Source: an uncultured Caryophanales bacterium
GTDB lineage: Bacteria > Bacillota_I > Bacilli_A > RF39 > UBA660
Direction: 5' to 3'
NCBI GenBank assembly: GCA_937897245.1
Contig: CALCBO010000027.1
Location: 1 to 6,007, forward strand
DNA: 6,007 nucleotides
Shown here: positions 1-5,013 of the stretch, piece by piece
Layout: every line of letters begins with the position of its first letter
How positions within the stretch are numbered: position 1 is the stretch's first letter
Program-made: the position numbers and the translations under genes
The notes under the pieces: model-generated
The model's input: the letters and a program-made list of their open reading frames with translations, nothing else
Databases searched by the model: none
What the model was told of the DNA's origin: nothing

Positions 1-24
1 GTAGAATCTTTAAGAACAGAATAG
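1..24 (+). CDS. C-terminal end of an upstream gene (partial)
   Basis: Frame 1 reads VESLRTE and then TAG at 22-24. The stop lies at the very start of the terminator hairpin beginning at 23, the same stop-in-terminator layout seen at several other genes here, which is why I prefer this frame. Frame 3 is also open for about 90 bases but would run through the terminator. Seven residues do not allow any functional call. Confidence 0.4.
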   Translation, partial: VESLRTE

Positions 25-50
25 AAGTAATTAATTTTACTTCTTTTTTT
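23..50 (+). terminator. Intrinsic terminator of the upstream gene
   Basis: A perfect 8-bp stem, AGAAGTAA (23-30) with TTACTTCT (37-44), closes a 6-base loop and is followed by a run of T to position 50. It separates the upstream unit from the promoter at 85-113. Confidence 0.8.
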
Positions 51-84
51 ATACTCAATTACCAAGTCCTAAAAATGATATCTC

Positions 85-113
85 TTTACTTTTAAGCAAA
101 AATATAGTATAAT
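85..113 (+). promoter_or_regulatory. SigA-type promoter for the Lys-tailed membrane protein
   Basis: A -35 box TTTACT (85-90) and a perfect -10 box TATAAT (108-113) are separated by 17 bases. Transcription would begin near 119-121, giving a leader of only about 20 bases before the ATG at 142. Most of that leader is the SD. Confidence 0.8.
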
Positions 114-141
114 AGTGAACCGTTAGTGGGTGGTGATTAGT

Positions 142-717
142 ATGAATAAAAGAGCGAATTTATATTTAAATATTTATAGTATTGTTTTCTTTCTATTAGC
201 TTTATCATTAATTGGACTATCAATTACGTTAGGAGAAGTAACATTCACAATTCCATCTATTGTTAAAGGAAGTACATTTCTATTAGGTATAATATCTAGC
301 TTATTATGTATTGCTATAGAATTATTTCTTTTTATCCTAATGACTAATAAATATAGAGTAATTGATATTATATATATTTTATTAATTGGTATTAGTGCAG
401 TTTTACTAAATATTCAATTTCCATTTGTAGGTTTTCTAATAATTCTATTTATTCCCGCAACCAAGAGTATATTTAGAATATCTCAAGTAGATAAGATATA
501 TATACCTAAAGAATTTAATCGTTATTGTAAAATGTTTAATATTAAAATAAAAGATTTTCCAAAGAAAAGAAAAACTAAAGTTAAAGAAGATTCTAAAGAA
601 ACTGTAAAAGAAGAAGTTAAAGAAACTATAAAGATTAATACTACAAAAGAGACAAAACCAAAAAAGAAAACAACTAAAAAGAAAACTGTAAAAGGTTATT
701 CACAAGAAGCAATCTAA
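142..717 (+). CDS. Four-helix membrane protein with Lys-rich cytoplasmic tail, unknown function
   Basis: I do not recognise a family. The protein has 191 residues. Hydrophobic segments lie at about 11-30, 44-67, 73-90 and 93-106. A tail of about 80 residues follows, dominated by Lys, Glu and Thr, with repeated KETVKEEVKETIK-like units and a final KPKKKTTKKKTVKG stretch. The positive-inside rule (KR near residue 3, basic tail) puts both ends in the cytoplasm. The start is ATG 142, not the in-frame GTG 130. The strong SD GGTGGTGAT (129-137) covers that GTG and sits 8 bases before the ATG. The gene is monocistronic, with its own promoter and terminator. The basic tail could contact nucleic acid, ribosomes or acidic lipids, but nothing in the sequence decides this. 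The tail could also be unstructured low-complexity sequence without a defined partner. Confidence 0.8.
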   Translation: MNKRANLYLNIYSIVFFLLALSLIGLSITLGEVTFTIPSIVKGSTFLLGIISSLLCIAIELFLFILMTNKYRVIDIIYILLIGISAVLLNIQFPFVGFLIILFIPATKSIFRISQVDKIYIPKEFNRYCKMFNIKIKDFPKKRKTKVKEDSKETVKEEVKETIKINTTKETKPKKKTTKKKTVKGYSQEAI

Positions 718-736
718 TTATTGCTTTTTTCTTTTT
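704..736 (+). terminator. Intrinsic terminator overlapping the stop codon
   Basis: AAGCAAT (707-713) pairs with ATTGCTT (720-726) around a 6-base loop and can be extended by pairs 704-706 with 727-729. A T-rich tract follows. The TAA stop (715-717) lies inside the loop, so the last codons of the gene also form the hairpin. Confidence 0.8.
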
Positions 737-769
737 ATTATAAATATTAGTAAACTGTTATTAACAACA

Positions 770-798
770 TTGACAAAACATAAAAAATATGCTATAAT
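770..798 (+). promoter_or_regulatory. Near-consensus extended -10 promoter driving the riboswitch leader
   Basis: TTGACA (770-775), a 17-base spacer, then TATAAT (793-798) preceded by TGC (790-792, extended -10). Both boxes are perfect consensus, so this is the strongest promoter in the window. The start point would be near 804-806, immediately before the 5' strand of the riboswitch. A strong constitutive promoter in front of an attenuating leader is a common riboswitch arrangement. Confidence 0.93.
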
Positions 799-805
799 TA
801 TAGAC

Positions 806-896
806 GTAAACGGGAGTAGTCCTTAAATGTAATAATACGTCAATCGTTATAAATATAACCGTATTATTAAGATGAATATCTGGACGAGACATTTAC
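806..896 (+). promoter_or_regulatory. yybP-ykoY family (Mn2+) riboswitch aptamer
   Basis: Seen in sequence: the outer helix P1 is GTAAA (806-810) with TTTAC (892-896). The loop-L1 5' strand is CGGGAGTAG (811-819) and its 3' strand is CGAGAC (885-890). GTCC (819-822) pairs with GGAC (882-885). A long arm pairs AATAATAC (831-838) with GTATTATT (861-868). Its internal loop carries GTCAATC (839-845) opposite C860, and it is capped by GTTAT/ATAAC (846-850 with 855-859). A short hairpin is formed by AGAT/ATCT (870-873 with 878-881). Known family: yybP-ykoY RNAs have GGGGAGUAG and GCAAGACC in one loop, GUCAA in the other and a bridging ACCG, and they sense Mn2+. The match covers sequence and layout. 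It is a three-way junction without the extra hairpin of four-way members. One core base differs (CGAGAC for CAAGAC). The ligand is inferred from the family. Confidence 0.87.
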
Positions 897-920
897 AAAT
901 AGTAAAGGTCTTGTCTTTTT
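883..920 (+). terminator. Riboswitch-controlled intrinsic terminator (expression platform)
   Basis: The strand 883-896 pairs with 902-915 around a 5-base loop: 14 positions with one A-G mismatch (891/907) and one G-T pair (886/912). TTTTT follows directly at 916-920. The whole 5' arm is also the 3' strand of the aptamer (the GGAC helix, L1 and P1), so aptamer and terminator cannot form together. That geometry predicts an ON switch, in which ligand binding holds the aptamer together and lets transcription continue into the gene at 973. Confidence 0.88.
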
Positions 921-921
921 A

Positions 922-950
922 TTTACTTTTTATAGAGACCTTTATATAAT
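922..950 (+). promoter_or_regulatory. Possible second promoter downstream of the riboswitch terminator
   Basis: TTTACT (922-927) and TATAAT (945-950) are 17 bases apart, the same boxes and spacing as the promoter at 85-113. A start near 956-957 would leave a 16-base leader that contains the SD GAAAGGA (957-963), enough for translation from ATG 973. It would bypass the riboswitch. Such matches arise by chance in AT-rich DNA, so confidence is moderate. Confidence 0.4.
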
Positions 951-972
951 AAAAACGAAAGGAATGATGAAA

Positions 973-1419
973 ATGGAAAAAGTAAGTGTATTCTTAGGAG
1001 GAACCTGTGCAGATTCAACTTGGAGAAGTGAATTAATCCCAATGTTAGGAGATAACATTGAATATTTCAACCCACAATTAGGACCAGGTGAATGGAATGA
1101 TGAAGCAGCTAAAAGAGAAAAATTACATAGAGAAACAGATGACATTCGTTTATATGTTTTAACTCCAGAAGCAGAAGGATTCTATAGTTATGTAGAAGTA
1201 GTAGATGACAGTAATAAGAAACCTGAAGGTACTATTTTATGTATATTATTAGAAGCTAATGGTAAAAAGTTTGAAAATCATATTGAAAAATGTGTTAAAC
1301 AAACTGCTGCTTTAGTTGCTGAAAACGGAGTACCAGTATTTGCTAACTTAGAAGATGTAGCTAACTACTTAAACAACTTGAAAAAAACAGATACTAATAA
1401 TACAACAGTTTCTAAATAG
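973..1419 (+). CDS. Nucleoside 2-deoxyribosyltransferase-like protein
   Basis: The protein has 148 residues, soluble, with no signal peptide. It opens with VFLGGTC (residues 6-12) followed by STWR (15-18), then YFNPQLGPGEW (30-40). This is the N-terminal layout of the nucleoside 2-deoxyribosyltransferase-like family (PF15891 type), whose Rossmann-like fold begins with a glycine-rich loop. LYVLTPEAEGFYSYVEVVDD (59-78) is where the catalytic-type Glu of the superfamily would be expected (E74 is a candidate). The parent family swaps or hydrolyses N-glycosidic bonds of deoxynucleosides in salvage, but members of this branch are mostly uncharacterised, so the substrate is open. Three ATGs are available (964, 967, 973). 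I chose 973 because the SD GAAAGGA (957-963) abuts or nearly abuts the first two and lies 9 bases from 973. The gene follows a putative manganese riboswitch and has its own terminator. Confidence 0.82.
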   Translation: MEKVSVFLGGTCADSTWRSELIPMLGDNIEYFNPQLGPGEWNDEAAKREKLHRETDDIRLYVLTPEAEGFYSYVEVVDDSNKKPEGTILCILLEANGKKFENHIEKCVKQTAALVAENGVPVFANLEDVANYLNNLKKTDTNNTTVSK

Positions 1420-1423
1420 TAAG

Positions 1424-1450
1424 AAAACTAGCTTAGTCTAGTTTTTTTTT
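1424..1450 (+). terminator. Intrinsic terminator of the deoxyribosyltransferase-like gene
   Basis: AAAACTAG (1424-1431) pairs with CTAGTTTT (1438-1445) around the loop CTTAGT. Uninterrupted T continues to 1450. It lies 4 bases after the TAG stop, so the riboswitch unit is monocistronic. Confidence 0.85.
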
Positions 1451-1480
1451 AGTTGTTTATTATATTACTAATTATAAAAT

Positions 1481-1503
1481 CCTCATAGATTATATTGAGG
1501 TGA
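1481..1503 (+). promoter_or_regulatory. SD of the M23 gene, within a potential sequestering hairpin
   Basis: The SD is GAGGTGA (1497-1503), closely spaced from ATG 1508. CCTCA (1481-1485) can pair perfectly with TGAGG (1496-1500) around a 10-base loop and would cover most of the SD. A weak promoter candidate upstream has a -10-like TATAAA (1473-1478) with no convincing -35. If that -10 is used, transcription would start near 1484-1486 and remove much of the 5' arm, so a regulatory role is uncertain. Confidence 0.35.
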
Positions 1504-1507
1504 GATA

Positions 1508-2434
1508 ATGTATAAAGGACAAAAGAGTATAAGAGGTGGAATAGAAGATTTTCTATGTCCCTTCACAGATATGTATATTACCCAAGGTAGCCTAGGAGCT
1601 TTTTCTCATAAAGGTATTTATGCTAATGATGTTAGAGGAAAAGTAGCTGGTATTAGATATGATATTTATGCTCCCTGTGATATTAAATGTCTAAAAACTT
1701 ATCCAGAATCAGGACAAGCTATGTGGCAATCTCTAAATAAAGTAAGATTTGCTAATGGTCGGATTGATTATGCTACTTTTATGGTTGCTCATAATAATTC
1801 AATGACTTGTTATCCAGGTCAAATAAAAAGACAAGGAGATACTTTCTTCCAAATGGGCAATAAAGGAAATGCTACTGGAGTTCACTGCCATATCGAAGTA
1901 TCTCAAAGTAAAGATACTTCTTGGACAAGAAATAAATACGGTATCTATCATTTTAATAATGAATATGATTTAGATGAATGTTATTTTGTAGACTACACAA
2001 ACATCTTATATGGAATGGGTGGTTCTTGGCGTACTACTGGAGAAGTTCCCATAATTGAAATATCAGGCCTAGAAGCCATAGATCAAATATTACATCCAGG
2101 TAGTAAAGTTATGTTTGATGGAATATTTCATGTAGACATCCTAAAAAGAGGAGAAAATCTTTTTGGTAATACTAAACTTACAGGAGTACCATATATAACA
2201 TATTATAATGAAAAAGCAGCACCTTATCACTGGATTCCACTAGATGACTTTACCGAAACAGACCAATATGGTTCAAGTATTAATCAAGATGATATTGTCT
2301 ATGGAGGACAAAGTTATGTTATTAATAAACATACTTATAAAGTTAAAGATATAGATATAAAGACTAATTCAGCTAAACTAATCATCAACAATAGAGAAGT
2401 CTGGGTATTTAGTGCCTTTTTAAGAGAAGTCTAA
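1508..2434 (+). CDS. M23-type peptidoglycan endopeptidase, phage-endolysin-like
   Basis: The protein has 308 residues. The N-terminal half is a LytM/M23 zinc-peptidase domain. SHKGIYANDVRG (33-44) supplies the metal His34 and Asp41, YAPCDIKC (54-61) matches the usual APxDG strand, and His95 lies in VAHNN. GVHCHIE (124-130) holds the HxH pair His126/His128. The H-to-D spacing is longer than in classical LytM, as in phage-type M23 enzymes. The domain would cleave peptide cross-bridges of peptidoglycan. Residues 196-250 and 259-308 look like two related small beta modules, each with a V-x-[FY]-x-G start and an aromatic-rich end (HWIPLDDF; VWVFSAFL), probably SH3-like wall-binding units. There is no signal peptide or membrane segment, so export would need a holin-like route or lysis, as for endolysins. 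No phage structural or holin gene is in the window. A strong SD (1497-1503) supports the start. Confidence 0.82.
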   Translation: MYKGQKSIRGGIEDFLCPFTDMYITQGSLGAFSHKGIYANDVRGKVAGIRYDIYAPCDIKCLKTYPESGQAMWQSLNKVRFANGRIDYATFMVAHNNSMTCYPGQIKRQGDTFFQMGNKGNATGVHCHIEVSQSKDTSWTRNKYGIYHFNNEYDLDECYFVDYTNILYGMGGSWRTTGEVPIIEISGLEAIDQILHPGSKVMFDGIFHVDILKRGENLFGNTKLTGVPYITYYNEKAAPYHWIPLDDFTETDQYGSSINQDDIVYGGQSYVINKHTYKVKDIDIKTNSAKLIINNREVWVFSAFLREV

Positions 2435-2461
2435 GGTTAGGAAAACTAACCTTTTATTTTT
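2433..2461 (+). terminator. Intrinsic terminator of the M23 gene
   Basis: A perfect 8-bp stem, AAGGTTAG (2433-2440) with CTAACCTT (2446-2453), closes a GAAAA loop and runs into TTATTTTT. The 5' arm begins inside the TAA stop codon (2432-2434). Confidence 0.88.
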
Positions 2462-2477
2462 ACCTAAAATAAATTAT

Positions 2478-2530
2478 AATTAACTTGGAGGTAAAATATA
2501 ATAAATCAAAATTAATCTGGAGGTAAGAAT
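2478..2530 (+). repeat. Imperfect direct repeat carrying two SD sequences
   Basis: The stretch 2478-2497 is repeated at 2510-2530, about 32 bases on. Both copies have AATTAA, then a shared GGAGGTAA core (2487-2494 and 2519-2526). Only the second is followed by an ATG (2531) at proper spacing. The first is followed by ATAATA and then stops. TATAAT occurs at 2475-2480 and again at 2497-2502 between the copies, each without a good -35, so the promoter of the downstream pair is unresolved. Confidence 0.65.
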
Positions 2531-2932
2531 ATGAAAAAATATCTAATAACAATACTAGTATTAATAATAATAATTTTAGATATAATATTTATATATCATA
2601 AATATAATGAAGAAAATAAAAATGTTATAAAAGATAATTACATAGCTGTATTTAAAGGAGAAACAACTGATAAAGTATATAAAACATATTTGTATAAAAA
2701 GAAAAAAGGTAAGAAAAAATACAAGTATATTAATACTGAAAGTTATTTATCTGGATATGATAATACTACTTGGGAAGAAAAAATAATTAAGAAGAAAGAT
2801 TTTAAGAAACTAAATGATATTTTTGAAATAGCTGAAAAAAATAATGCTTCACAACAAGCTAAATTTCAAAATGATGATGCAATCTACACTTTTGAAGAGT
2901 TTAAAGAATTACTAAAGAAGGAAATAAAATAA
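2531..2932 (+). CDS. Small membrane-anchored extracytoplasmic protein, unknown function
   Basis: The protein has 133 residues. After MKK, residues 4-22 form one long hydrophobic helix (Ile/Leu rich) that serves as a signal anchor or uncleaved signal. There is no cysteine, so it is not a lipoprotein. The remaining 110 or so residues would lie outside the membrane. They are hydrophilic, with a very basic patch KKKKGKKKYKY (56-66) and a beta-like YKYINTESYLSGYD segment, then a charged helical end. I cannot assign a family with confidence. The SD GGAGGTAA (2519-2526) supports ATG 2531. Its TAA stop overlaps the ATG of the acyltransferase gene (TAATG, 2930-2934), so the two are co-translated. That suggests a role with the acyltransferase at the cell surface, which is inference from context only. 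Confidence 0.75.
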   Translation: MKKYLITILVLIIIILDIIFIYHKYNEENKNVIKDNYIAVFKGETTDKVYKTYLYKKKKGKKKYKYINTESYLSGYDNTTWEEKIIKKKDFKKLNDIFEIAEKNNASQQAKFQNDDAIYTFEEFKELLKKEIK

Positions 2933-3936
2933 TGAAAAATATTTCTCAAAACAAAAGAGAATATGCTTTTGATATCTTAAGAGTAATCTCTATGATTATG
3001 GTTATTACTATTCATGTATCTAATGTTTATTCTAGAAGCTTTGGCTTTATTAGTAATTCTTCTTATATTTTTTCACTTTTTTATAATACTGTATCACGTA
3101 TCAGTGTACCTATTTTTCTAATGATTAGTGGAGCTTTATTATTAGATAGAAAGTTTAATACTAAAAAATATTTTAAAAGATTATTCAAATATGTTTTATT
3201 AATAATAGTATGGGATATAGTATACCTAGTATGGGAATATTTATATCTAGGAGTAACTTATGATAAATTATATAAATTAATATTAGAACCATACAGAGCT
3301 CATCTTTGGTTTTTATATACAATATTAATACTATATGCTATCCAACCATTACTTAAAATAATTCTTGATAAAACAAATAATATTGGTAAAATTATTCTAG
3401 CAGTAATCTGGTTTTTAGCTTCTACTTTAAGTATGTTAAATTATACCTTAGCTAATATCTTTACTATTTTTAGTTATATAGGATTCTTTGTCATAGGAAA
3501 GTATTTATATGACTTAGTAAAAACAAAAGATATAAAGAAATATAGTATACTTTTAATTATAATAATGATTATCTGTTATCTATCTAGTATTTATTTAAAT
3601 TATACTTCTTCTATTAAGTTTAATCGTTTTTATAACTTATTCTTTGCTTATAGAACACCATTTATTATGTTATCATCTATTTCATTCTATTTATTAATAT
3701 TAAGTCTATTTCAAAATAAAGATATTCCAACATATCTTAAATACTTATCTAGTATCTCTCTAGGAGTATACTTAATACATGGAATATTCTTAGATGTAAC
3801 AGTTAAAGTATTTAACTATAGTAATATAAACTCTTTAATTGGAATACCAATATTTACTATTATTATTTTTATTCTAAGTATGATATCAGTTTCTATAATT
3901 AAAAGAGTAAAGTATTTAAAAGAGATAATTGAATAA
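2932..3936 (+). CDS. Acyltransferase 3 family integral membrane protein
   Basis: The protein has 334 residues with about ten hydrophobic segments. Family motifs of acyltransferase 3 (PF01757; OatA, WecH, NolL types) are present. R9, then FDILR (13-17) and ITIHVS (25-30), place the conserved His at 28. RISVPIFLMISGALLL follows. HLWFLYT starts at H124, and LGVYLIHG (about 277-284) gives the late His at 283. Members move acetyl or other short acyl groups onto exported sugars such as cell-wall or surface-glycan residues. There is no extracellular SGNH domain, so it is the short, membrane-only form. The acceptor cannot be read from the sequence. The start overlaps the previous stop by one base, with SD AAGGA (2918-2922) inside the upstream gene. 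No clear terminator follows before the promoter at 3946-3974. Confidence 0.9.
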   Translation: MKNISQNKREYAFDILRVISMIMVITIHVSNVYSRSFGFISNSSYIFSLFYNTVSRISVPIFLMISGALLLDRKFNTKKYFKRLFKYVLLIIVWDIVYLVWEYLYLGVTYDKLYKLILEPYRAHLWFLYTILILYAIQPLLKIILDKTNNIGKIILAVIWFLASTLSMLNYTLANIFTIFSYIGFFVIGKYLYDLVKTKDIKKYSILLIIIMIICYLSSIYLNYTSSIKFNRFYNLFFAYRTPFIMLSSISFYLLILSLFQNKDIPTYLKYLSSISLGVYLIHGIFLDVTVKVFNYSNINSLIGIPIFTIIIFILSMISVSIIKRVKYLKEIIE

Positions 3937-3945
3937 AACATAATC

Positions 3946-3974
3946 TTTATATTTAATTAATAATTAGATATAAT
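3946..3974 (+). promoter_or_regulatory. Promoter candidate for the gpmA cluster
   Basis: TTTATA (3946-3951), 17 bases, then TATAAT (3969-3974). The start would be near 3981, just before the SD AGAAAGGA (3984-3991). Because no terminator hairpin is visible after the acyltransferase gene, gpmA may also receive read-through. Confidence 0.55.
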
Positions 3975-4000
3975 TACTTATATAGAAAGGAATTGATAAA

Positions 4001-4687
4001 ATGAAATTAATATTAGTAAGACATGGACAAAGTGCTTGGAATTTAGAAAATAAATTTACTGGTTGGACAGATGTAGAATTATCAAATCAAGGAATAGAAG
4101 AAGCTAAAGAGGCTGGAAAAGTATTAAAAGAAAAAGGTTTTTCTTTTGATATAGCTTATACCTCTGTTCTAAAAAGAGCTAATGATACTCTAAAATATAT
4201 CTTAGAAGAATTAGGAGAAGAAGATATTCCTATAAAAAGAAGTTGGAGATTAAATGAAAGACATTATGGAGCTCTTCAAGGATTAAATAAAAAAGAAACT
4301 GCTGAAAAGTATGGTGATGAACAAGTAAAAGCTTGGCGTAGAAGTTATGATGTACAACCACCTGCTTTAGCAGATGATGATGAAAGATATTTATCTATGA
4401 AAAATGATTATCAAGAATACATCCCTCATACAGAATGTTTAAAAGATACTGTTGAAAGAGTAATACCTTATTGGGAAAATGAAATAGAACCTAGTATTAG
4501 AGAAGGAAAAAAAGTAATAATTGCAGCTCATGGTAATAGTCTAAGAGGCTTAATAAAGTATCTTGATAATATTAGTGATGAAGAAATAATTAACTTAGAA
4601 TTAGAAACAGGTAATCCTATTTGTTATGAATTAGATGATAATTTAAAACCGATTAAACATTATTATTTAAAAGAAAAGAGTAATTAG
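4001..4687 (+). CDS. gpmA: 2,3-bisphosphoglycerate-dependent phosphoglycerate mutase
   Basis: The enzyme interconverts 3-phosphoglycerate and 2-phosphoglycerate in lower glycolysis, in the cytoplasm, through a phosphohistidine. The protein has 228 residues, the usual length of bacterial d[13 protein letters not shown] (5-14) contains the nucleophile His8, and [12 protein letters not shown] (17-28) is the typical dPGM signature. SVLKRANDT holds the phosphate-binding Arg. [14 protein letters not shown] carries the catalytic Glu86 with Arg87, and AAHGNSLR places the second His at about 177. All active-site residues I can check are intact. SD AGAAAGGA lies 9 bases before ATG 4001. It heads a three-gene cluster with the RNHCP gene 3 bases and the YgjV-like gene 329 bases downstream. 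The cofactor-dependent type is one of two unrelated bacterial solutions for this step. Whether the genome also has gpmI cannot be seen. Confidence 0.97.
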   Translation: MKLILVRHGQSAWNLENKFTGWTDVELSNQGIEEAKEAGKVLKEKGFSFDIAYTSVLKRANDTLKYILEELGEEDIPIKRSWRLNERHYGALQGLNKKETAEKYGDEQVKAWRRSYDVQPPALADDDERYLSMKNDYQEYIPHTECLKDTVERVIPYWENEIEPSIREGKKVIIAAHGNSLRGLIKYLDNISDEEIINLELETGNPICYELDDNLKPIKHYYLKEKSN

Positions 4688-4690
4688 AAA

Positions 4691-5008
4691 ATGGATAAAG
4701 CTAAATTTACTATGTTAGATGAAGAATTTATTTGTGAAGTATGTGGTAAGAAAGTAAAACCATTAGGTTATACAGCTAGAAATCATTGTCCATACTGTTT
4801 ATCATCTAAACATCTAGATATTAATCCAGGAGATAGAGCATGTACCTGTCATGGTATTTTAAAACCAATAGCTATTGAACCCACTAAAAAAGATAGTTAT
4901 AAAATAGTATTTAAATGTCAAAAATGTGGAGAAATTAAAAGAAATAGAATCGCAACTGATGATAATTATGATAGAATCTTAGAATTAATGGCTAATCCAG
5001 AAAGGTAG
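4691..5008 (+). CDS. RNHCP domain zinc-ribbon-like protein
   Basis: The protein has 105 residues. It contains the defining Arg-Asn-His-Cys-Pro motif (30-34) of the RNHCP family (PF12647). Cysteine pairs lie at CEVC (15-18), CPYC (33-36), CTC (51-53, followed by His54) and CQKC (76-79), enough for two zinc sites. The family is widespread in Bacillota and its function is not established. The paired zinc ribbons and basic stretches resemble small nucleic-acid or ribosome-associated proteins, which is only an inference. The ATG is 3 bases after the gpmA stop and has no strong SD of its own (AAGAG at about 4677-4681 is the best), so translation is probably coupled to gpmA. Confidence 0.9.
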   Translation: MDKAKFTMLDEEFICEVCGKKVKPLGYTARNHCPYCLSSKHLDINPGDRACTCHGILKPIAIEPTKKDSYKIVFKCQKCGEIKRNRIATDDNYDRILELMANPER

Positions 5009-5013
5009 AGAAT

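Noticed and set aside
130..141. GTG start at 130 for the membrane protein
   Set aside because: The bases 129-137 are the SD itself; ATG 142 has ideal spacing.
756..766. Palindrome TGTTA-T-TAACA just upstream of the -35 box as an operator
   Set aside because: An 11-base palindrome of A/T-rich composition is expected by chance here, and no second copy or regulator gene is visible.
801..920. Purine or 2'-deoxyguanosine riboswitch, suggested by the nucleoside-related gene
   Set aside because: The conserved junction bases and kissing-loop pair of purine aptamers are absent, while the yybP-ykoY loops and helix order are present.
942..1145. Minus-strand open frame of 67 codons
   Set aside because: It lies antisense within the deoxyribosyltransferase-like gene, lacks an SD and shows no family-like sequence; it is a shadow.
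2498..2515. Leader peptide starting at ATA after the first SD copy
   Set aside because: It would be a five-codon frame from a very poor start codon with no attenuator structure following.
3961..3976. TAATTA-GATA-TAATTA repeat overlapping the gpmA -10 box as an operator
   Set aside because: Each half is itself a simple A/T palindrome in AT-rich DNA, so there is no independent support.
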